A stretch of 36,301 nt of DNA, taken from the NCBI GenBank assembly GCA_030446285.1, contig JASUSC010000012.1, forward strand, positions 1 to 36,301, read 5' to 3'. Source of the DNA: Eubacteriales bacterium. GTDB lineage: Bacteria; Bacillota; JASUSC01. A program made the translations under genes and the position numbers. The notes beneath the pieces are model-generated. The model did not search any database. It saw only the letters and a list, made by a program, of their open reading frames with translations, and was not told the DNA's origin. Positions 31,196 to 36,301 of the stretch are shown in pieces (position 1 is the first letter of the stretch; each line of letters opens with the position of its first letter).

Positions 31196-33505
31196 TTAAT
31201 TTTGTTTTTTTTCATTGCTAGCACCGGCATTATTCCCGCCGGATAGAGGTGGGGACTGGCCGGTGCCGGTGTTTGTTTGATTCTGGGTTCCGTTTTCAGC
31301 GGGATTCTGGTTGTTTGCAGCGGAGGTGGAAGAACTCTGATGGAGCGGACAGGTGGTGGAGGGGAGTTCTTCTTTTGCGTCCCAGGGAGTTCCCAGACTT
31401 CTGTTGTAAGGGGTTTTCCGTTTGATAAAGGAACGGGTGACGGTGCTGGGGCAGGCGGGTGTGGCCAGGGTGTTGGATTCAGTGCACACTTCGGCGGTAA
31501 CGTGAACGTCGCAGGTAGTAGAAGGAACGCTGCCGGCGGCGAAAAGGCCGGTGGTGAGTTCATGGGGGGGACAGGCGGGGCCGGGCAGCAGTCCTGACTT
31601 GGAGCAGACGGTCACTTCTACCACGCTGGCTGGACGGGAGAAAGAAACAGGTTTTAACCCTTCATGAGCCCGGGCCATAATTTTCTGCCATATTTTCGCC
31701 GGGTAAGTGCCGCCGTAAACGTTGTCCATCCGCCGCGGGATGTCGTAACCAATCCAGACGGCACCCACGTAGACAGGGGTATAACCTACAAACCAGACGT
31801 CTTTCCCCTGGTCGGTAGTACCGGTTTTACCAGCGACGGGCCAGCCGGGAAGGCGGGCGTTCTGGCCTGTACCCCGGTTTACCACCGACTCCATCATTTT
31901 GGTCATGATGTAGGCGGTGGTTTCCTTCATGGCCAGTTTCTTCTGGGGCTCAAACTCGTCTATCACCCGTCCGTTTTTGTCCTCTACCCGCAGAATGGAG
32001 ATGGGTTTTATGTAGATACCTCCGTTGGCGAAAGCACCGTAGGCTCCAGCCATGCTCAGGGGAGATACACCCTGGGTAAGACCGCCGATGGCGATGTTCA
32101 GGTTGACGTCGTTGGGATAGGCCTTGGGATCAGTAATCAGGGTTGTTATTCCCAAGTTCTGAGCGAATTTGAAAGCTTTGTTAAAACCGGTTTGTTTTAA
32201 AATTTGAATGGCTGCGATGTTCACGGAATTGGTGAGGGCTTCCTGATAGGTGATTAACCCCCGGTAAGTGCGGTCGAAGTTTTTCGGAACCCAGCCGGGG
32301 AAAGAAATAGGGACGTCGTCCACCACGCTGCCCGAGCCTTTTCCGGCTTCTATAGCCGGGCCGTAGGCGATAATGGGCTTGAAAGCAGAACCGGGCTGGC
32401 GGAGAGTCAAGGCCCGATTGAGTTGCCGGCGGGTCACGTGATTTCTGCCTCCCACCATGGCGCGGATGTAGCCGGTCTTAGCTTCGATGACAACCGCTGC
32501 CGCTTGGGGTTGTAACCCCTGTTGGGTTTGCAGAGATGCAGGGAAGTTGCTGGGATCGGCCATAATTTCTTCCACGGCGGCCTGGATTTTGGGGTCCAGA
32601 GTAGTATAAACCCTCAGCCCGCCATTAAACACCTTCTCGGAACCGTAGCGTTCGACGAGCCTGTCCGTTATGTAGTCGACAAAAAAGGGATAGCGGTAGT
32701 TGTTCTTGGCCTCGCTGGGTTTGAGGTTAAGCCCCTCTTTTTTCAGTCTCTCGGCTTCTTCCTGGGGAATAAAGCCGTATTTGGCCATGTTGTCCAGGAC
32801 TAAGTTGCGTCTTTTGAGGGCGTTGCCTGGATTCTGAATGGGGTCGTAATAGGTGGGGCTTTTGGGAATGGCGGCCAGGGTGGCGGCTTCTAGAACGGTG
32901 AGGTCTTCGACATTTTTACTAAAGTAAGTCTGGGCAGCGGCCTGAATGCCGTAAGCTCCCTGACCGAAGTAAATTCTGTTCAGGTACATTTCCAGGATTT
33001 CGTCTTTTGAATACTGCTGCTCTAAGCGGATGGCCAAGTACATTTCCTGAATTTTGCGTTTGAAAGTTTTTTCCGGAGTTAAAAAGGTGAGTTTAACCAA
33101 TTGTTGGGTAATGGTGCTCGCTCCCTGGACCTTTTCCCCTGATATTAAGTCCACCCAGACAGCTCTGAGAATGTCCCGGAAACTTACGCCGTGATGTTCG
33201 TAAAAACGGACGTCTTCGATGGCCAAGAAAGCGTTGCGCACATGGGGTTTAATCTGAGATATTTTGACGGGGATACGGTTTTCGGCGCCGTGGATACGAG
33301 CGAAAACCTGGCCGTTTTTGTCGTAGAGGAGGGTGGTGGCGCTGGTATCAAAATTTTTGGGGTCGAAGGCCGGAACGCTGCTTATACTGCCTAGGACGGC
33401 ACCGCAGCCGGCGGCAAAAATACTGAGAAGAAAAAGCAGGCTCGCCAAAAGGAAGAGCCTTTTCTGGTTAAGCTTTTTCCTTTTTCCACTGCGTGCTGAG
33501 GGCAT
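31196..33505 (-). CDS. Class A penicillin-binding protein (PBP1A type)
   Basis: A 769-residue bifunctional peptidoglycan synthase. A basic N-terminus and a transmembrane anchor (about 17-40) are followed by a GT51 glycosyltransferase domain (IEDVRFYEHHG with E97; QGASTITQQLVK; RKIQEMYLAIRLE) and a transpeptidase domain with S373-x-x-K376 (PGSAFKP), S427VN and K560TG. The C-terminal 140 residues are Cys- and Pro-rich (CSKSGLLPGPAC, then C-x-CPSTV and TTCPLH), ending in a Ser/Asn/Gly-rich low-complexity tail, as seen in clostridial PBPs. It makes and cross-links cell-wall glycan outside the membrane. Start ATG 33505 follows a GGGAGGAAA SD. Confidence 0.95.
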   Translation of the reverse strand: MPSARSGKRKKLNQKRLFLLASLLFLLSIFAAGCGAVLGSISSVPAFDPKNFDTSATTLLYDKNGQVFARIHGAENRIPVKISQIKPHVRNAFLAIEDVRFYEHHGVSFRDILRAVWVDLISGEKVQGASTITQQLVKLTFLTPEKTFKRKIQEMYLAIRLEQQYSKDEILEMYLNRIYFGQGAYGIQAAAQTYFSKNVEDLTVLEAATLAAIPKSPTYYDPIQNPGNALKRRNLVLDNMAKYGFIPQEEAERLKKEGLNLKPSEAKNNYRYPFFVDYITDRLVERYGSEKVFNGGLRVYTTLDPKIQAAVEEIMADPSNFPASLQTQQGLQPQAAAVVIEAKTGYIRAMVGGRNHVTRRQLNRALTLRQPGSAFKPIIAYGPAIEAGKGSGSVVDDVPISFPGWVPKNFDRTYRGLITYQEALTNSVNIAAIQILKQTGFNKAFKFAQNLGITTLITDPKAYPNDVNLNIAIGGLTQGVSPLSMAGAYGAFANGGIYIKPISILRVEDKNGRVIDEFEPQKKLAMKETTAYIMTKMMESVVNRGTGQNARLPGWPVAGKTGTTDQGKDVWFVGYTPVYVGAVWIGYDIPRRMDNVYGGTYPAKIWQKIMARAHEGLKPVSFSRPASVVEVTVCSKSGLLPGPACPPHELTTGLFAAGSVPSTTCDVHVTAEVCTESNTLATPACPSTVTRSFIKRKTPYNRSLGTPWDAKEELPSTTCPLHQSSSTSAANNQNPAENGTQNQTNTGTGQSPPLSGGNNAGASNEKKQN

Positions 33506-33558
33506 AGCGCTTTCCTCCCGTTGCGAGTATCGGGCGCAAGTTCGACACTTTTCCCCTT

Positions 33559-33567
33559 ATTATACCA
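33559..33567 (-). promoter_or_regulatory. Extended -10 promoter of the PBP gene
   Basis: On the minus strand TGGTATAAT is an extended -10 element (TGn followed by a perfect TATAAT). No good -35 is seen, which is usual for this class. It lies about 55 bases before the PBP start codon. Confidence 0.6.
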
Positions 33568-33579
33568 CACGTAAAAGGA

Positions 33580-33656
33580 GGGAGGTATAGAGAACCCTTC
33601 CCGAAGGGTGCTGGCGGGATTGCTTTGTAAAAAAATTACTTAAATGGTAATCAGGA
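33580..33656 (+). other. Structured leader or small RNA candidate, unassigned
   Basis: In the 347-base gap between the PBP and TPR genes, ACCCTTC at 33594-33600 and GAAGGGT at 33603-33609 form a hairpin, followed by GATT...GGTAATC repeats and then a strong terminator at 33657. No ORF with an SD fits in it. It could be an attenuator leader of the downstream TPR gene or a small RNA; it does not match a riboswitch that I recognise. The rest of the gap (33680-33830) shows no further structure that I can support. Confidence 0.3.
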
Positions 33657-33679
33657 AGCGCCAAACAGGCGCTTTTTTT
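33657..33679 (+). terminator. Orphan rho-independent terminator
   Basis: AGCGCC at 33657-33662 pairs with GGCGCT at 33668-33673, with a 5-base loop and six further T residues. There is no gene directly upstream on the plus strand. Confidence 0.8.
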
Positions 33680-33852
33680 GTCGGTTAGTGCCTGATATTT
33701 CTGTCGTAATCCCTTCTTATTTGACGTACGATTTCTGGGAAAAATGGCAGGGAAAAGAAGGGGGGATATAGAATTATACAACCGCAACCAGCAGGGACTG
33801 GAAGCGGCAGTTGACATGAGGCAGCGAACTAAGGAAAGGAGTGGGATAGGCT

Positions 33853-34995
33853 GTGAAAATCGTGGGGCGGGAGTTGAACCGAGGGATTTTTTTCTGGGCG
33901 GCGGGCAGGTTGTCCGAGTGGCTGAGGAAGACGGATAAAGCAGTAAATTTTTACCTTAGGGCGCTGGAATATTACCCGGCGAGTCCGGGCCTGCATTTTC
34001 TCACCGGCCGGGCTTATGTAAAAATGGGGGGTTTCCAGGAAGCGATAGAACACCTGCAGAAAGCCATCAAATTGCAAAAAAATCCCGCCCGTTACCTGTA
34101 CTGGCTGGGAGAGCTCTGTACCCGTTATCCCCTGCAGGACCCGCTGGATCTTCTCAACCAGGCTCTTGTCGCTGACCCGGAAAACGTCAAGGCCTATTTG
34201 GCCAAAGGGATGGTTTACTATCATGCGGGCCAGTTCCGGGAGGCCTGCAGCAATTTCCGGCAGGCGCTGGTTTTTCAGCCGGACAACGTCAGTGCCTTGA
34301 ACTTCACCGGCCTCTGCTACCTTGAGCTTGGTGAACATGAAGAAGCGATTAACTTCTTAGATAAGGCGAGTCGTCTGGCTCCCGGTGATGCTGCCGTAAA
34401 TTTCAATTTAGGGGTAGCTTTGGCCAAGAGCGGGCGTTATCTGGAAGCTTTGGACGCTTTTGAAATGGCGGAGAAAAACGGCATCCACACCTGCGAGTTT
34501 TATAACAACAAGGGTTTTGTCCTCACCGAGCTCAAACGCTATGACGAGGCCATGGAGTGTTACCGTCTGGCGTTAGAGCGGCAGCCGGAGGATATATCGG
34601 TTATCAACAACATGGGCACCTGCCTGGCACGCAGCGGGCGGCATGTGGAAGCAGTGGAATGTTTTGACCGGGGACTGAAGATTGCACCGGAAGACGAGAC
34701 TCTGCTGAACAACAAGGCTCTCTGTTTAGAGAAAATGGGACGACTGCAGGAAGCCCTTGAACTTTACGATGCAGCCATTGCCACACATCCTCGCTCAGTA
34801 CCTCTGCTGATGAACAAAGCCGCTTGTCTCATCGGGCTGGGGCGCCTCAAAGAAGCTATTCACTGCTATGACCAGGTGTTAAAAGTAGACCCCCAGAACC
34901 GGCAGGCCTGGGGGGGTAAAGCGGTTATTTTTGATAGACTGGGAGAACATCACCAGGCGGTGGAGTGTTACAACAAATCTTTTGGGCTGGCTTAA
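33853..34995 (+). CDS. Tetratricopeptide repeat protein
   Basis: A 380-residue soluble protein made almost wholly of TPR units of 34 residues, about nine or ten in number; clear examples are GRAYVKMGGFQEAIEHLQKA, GLCYLELGEHEEAINFLDKA, and NNKALCLEKMGRLQEALELY. TPR arrays bind other proteins; no catalytic domain is visible. The start is GTG 33853 with GGAAAGGAG about 12 bases upstream, a little far. It converges with the DUF2225 gene, and the two stop codons overlap (TTAA). Function is unknown. Confidence 0.85.
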   Translation: MKIVGRELNRGIFFWAAGRLSEWLRKTDKAVNFYLRALEYYPASPGLHFLTGRAYVKMGGFQEAIEHLQKAIKLQKNPARYLYWLGELCTRYPLQDPLDLLNQALVADPENVKAYLAKGMVYYHAGQFREACSNFRQALVFQPDNVSALNFTGLCYLELGEHEEAINFLDKASRLAPGDAAVNFNLGVALAKSGRYLEALDAFEMAEKNGIHTCEFYNNKGFVLTELKRYDEAMECYRLALERQPEDISVINNMGTCLARSGRHVEAVECFDRGLKIAPEDETLLNNKALCLEKMGRLQEALELYDAAIATHPRSVPLLMNKAACLIGLGRLKEAIHCYDQVLKVDPQNRQAWGGKAVIFDRLGEHHQAVECYNKSFGLA

Positions 34996-36005
34996 GAATT
35001 GGTGCTATGTTTGAGGATAGTAGAAATCAGCTCTTTAAACTCGTTTTCAGAGGCTGCTTTTTTTACCATAAGCTGTGGCTCGGCTATCTCCTTGACCGCA
35101 TCCAGCAGGGCCCGTAGAACGGCATCTTTTCCAATGGCGGCGTTATCTTCTGAAAGTTTTTGTAACCACTCGACCTGATCCCTGTAAAGGGTGAAGGAAT
35201 ATACCGTTTTCGTCCTGCGGCAAGCAGGCTCCGAAAAAGGTATCCCGGCTTCTGTTTTTTCCCCGGTTGCTGCCGGGGCTTTTTCTTCCTCTGCTGGGAC
35301 TGGTGAATCGGTGGAAGAAACAGTGCACCTGTGAAGTTCTTCCCGGGCCAGTTCCCACTGGTCCCGGGCCAGCCGTTCGATTTCGGGCTCCCGCTTGATG
35401 TCGGGATGCCTCACTACCCGGCTGAACCAGTTGATGGCTTCTCGGAGTCGGCCGGTGCGACGGTTGAGTTCGCCGATAATGTACATGAGGCGCACATCGC
35501 TGATTTTTTCGTGCAGGGTTTCTCTTTCATAAGAGGAAGTATAGTGATCCCGAGCCTGTTCTAAATATTTTTGTTCTAATTCCTTATCCCCTTTGTCACG
35601 GGCAAACCATGCTCCCATTAGATAAAGAGAAGCCAGAGAAGCGTGGCTGGCACGGATAATCTGGGCTGTTTGCACGGCGAGTTCCACGGCGCGGAAGGCT
35701 TTGTCGGCGTCTCTGATGCCGCTCAGATCCGGCTCTTCCCGATGAAGAAGGGCGAGAGTTTTGGCTAGCCTCTTTTTTTCTCCGTCGCTCAGGGGACCGG
35801 AAAACTTTTTGTCCAGGGCGGCGTAATGGCAGTGAGGACAGACCCAGATGGAATAATAATTGGGGTTGATGTCTTTATATTTGATGTAAAAATCGGTGTC
35901 GCGACGGATTACTACGCAGGCGGAGGAACGGACCCGGGTGACTTTAAATTTTTTTTCGCACACCGGGCAAATTTTTTCCTGTTCGAAAAAAGGTTGGGAG
36001 GGCAT
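34992..36005 (-). CDS. DUF2225 family protein (zinc-ribbon plus TPR-like)
   Basis: About 337 residues. Two CxxC pairs near the N-terminus (CPVCEKKF at about 13-20 and CPHCHYAA at about 56-63) should bind zinc. A helical TPR-like region follows (about 75-215), then a Pro/Glu/Thr-rich linker, and a C-terminal helical domain. DUF2225 proteins occur in Firmicutes and are uncharacterised. Start ATG 36005 has GAGGTGG six bases upstream; a GTG at 36014 in frame is less likely. It converges with the TPR gene, the stop codons overlapping by two to three bases, without a terminator in between. Confidence 0.85.
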   Translation of the reverse strand: MPSQPFFEQEKICPVCEKKFKVTRVRSSACVVIRRDTDFYIKYKDINPNYYSIWVCPHCHYAALDKKFSGPLSDGEKKRLAKTLALLHREEPDLSGIRDADKAFRAVELAVQTAQIIRASHASLASLYLMGAWFARDKGDKELEQKYLEQARDHYTSSYERETLHEKISDVRLMYIIGELNRRTGRLREAINWFSRVVRHPDIKREPEIERLARDQWELAREELHRCTVSSTDSPVPAEEEKAPAATGEKTEAGIPFSEPACRRTKTVYSFTLYRDQVEWLQKLSEDNAAIGKDAVLRALLDAVKEIAEPQLMVKKAASENEFKELISTILKHSTNS

Positions 36006-36254
36006 AGTTTCCACCTCACTCTATTGGCCATAATTTTTTAAACATTACTAAAGTTAATTCCACATTTTTTTCAGCTTTCCTGTCGGATCAAGAGTTATTT
36101 TTGCTGTATGTTTACTCAAATCAGTGAGAATTGTCGTTTTTAAACGTTTTTTGAAAAAACGGCAGGGGTAAGACAATCCAAAATCAGAGCTTCGCGGGAC
36201 CACATCGAGTAAAATTATTTCGGGGGAAGGAGGAGTAACACAAAAAAAGAAGAA

Positions 36255-36301
36255 CCTCACTCCGAGTGGGAAGAAACAAAGACAAATGGAGGGGAGTGAG
36301 G
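36255..36301. repeat. 9-bp inverted repeat at the window edge
   Basis: CCTCACTCC at 36255-36263 and GGAGTGAGG at 36293-36301 form a perfect stem with a 29-base loop. It follows a GGAAGGAGGAG SD-like sequence near 36226-36236 with no start codon in good position. Its right side may continue beyond the window. It could be a leader hairpin of the next gene. The 36015-36254 part shows only an AT-rich hairpin (CGTTTTTT around 36144) and no gene. Confidence 0.4.

Noticed and set aside
31196-33505. Lipobox (AAGC near residue 34) in the PBP
   Set aside because: The -3 position is Ala rather than Leu/Val/Ile, and the segment is the normal membrane anchor of class A PBPs.
33811-33816. Perfect TTGACA as promoter of the TPR gene
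   Set aside because: No -10 element lies at the right distance; it would also fall on the SD and start codon.
33906-33932. Sequence resembling the 5' half of a tRNA-Ser or tRNA-Leu (TGTCCGAGTGGCTGAGGAAG)
   Set aside because: It lies inside the TPR gene; there is no anticodon arm, T-arm or pairing acceptor 3' end behind it.
1-36301. CRISPR arrays, insertion sequences, tRNA or rRNA genes
   Set aside because: No spaced direct repeats, transposase motifs, or rRNA/tRNA sequences were seen on either strand.

Overview
The window looks like chromosomal DNA of an endospore-forming member of the Firmicutes (Bacillota), probably an anaerobic and possibly thermophilic clostridial lineage of the Moorella/Peptococcaceae type. 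The evidence is SpoIIP with the YIEGIA gene family, tandem DUF3189 genes, a DUF512 radical SAM protein next to der-plsY-gpsA, an M-box riboswitch, and very frequent GTG/TTG starts with strong Shine-Dalgarno (SD) sites. The genus cannot be fixed from the sequence alone. The left end (about 1-3.2 kb) is clearly more AT-rich than the rest, which suggests an exchanged polysaccharide locus.

Layout. Positions 1-3.2 kb hold the end of a surface polysaccharide cluster: a truncated Wzy/O-antigen ligase, a small membrane-protein gene with an in-frame TAG, a split Alg14/Alg13-type glycosyltransferase, and galE. Positions 3.2-4.5 kb hold two minus-strand genes, a His/Cys-rich small protein and a manganese catalase. 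Positions 4.6-10.3 kb form a six-gene operon encoding what looks like a complete UDP-linked legionaminic (nonulosonic) acid pathway up to the CMP-activated sugar. A DUF1540 gene with its own SD and terminator follows. Positions 10.6-14.1 kb form a minus-strand TrmB regulator / DHA2 efflux pump / HlyD adaptor operon with a good promoter and a palindrome at the transcription start. Positions 14.3-17.6 kb form a tRNA sulfuration operon (cysteine desulfurase, ThiI, TtcA-like). A broken GT4 glycosyltransferase and a DUF4352 lipoprotein follow.

Positions 19.4-23.5 kb form a tightly packed sporulation-linked operon: DUF1614 membrane protein, a SpoIIP variant with two membrane segments, YIEGIA protein, its small partner, and two DUF3189 paralogues. 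Positions 23.6-28.0 kb carry the DUF512 radical SAM protein, Der GTPase, PlsY and GpsA. A 45-residue membrane peptide gene with its own promoter and terminator follows.

The most interesting region is 28.3-31.1 kb: a promoter, an M-box Mg2+ riboswitch with a clear terminator, a soluble protein carrying PRC-barrel, MgtE-N and CBS domains but no MgtE channel, and an Nramp-fold transporter whose metal-site residues are changed in the way expected for a Mg2+ transporter. I read this as a Mg2+ uptake system in which the MgtE sensor module is a separate subunit paired with an unrelated transporter. The right end holds a class A penicillin-binding protein (minus), a structured leader with an orphan terminator, a TPR protein, and a convergent DUF2225 zinc-ribbon/TPR protein. 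A 9-bp inverted repeat lies at the window edge.
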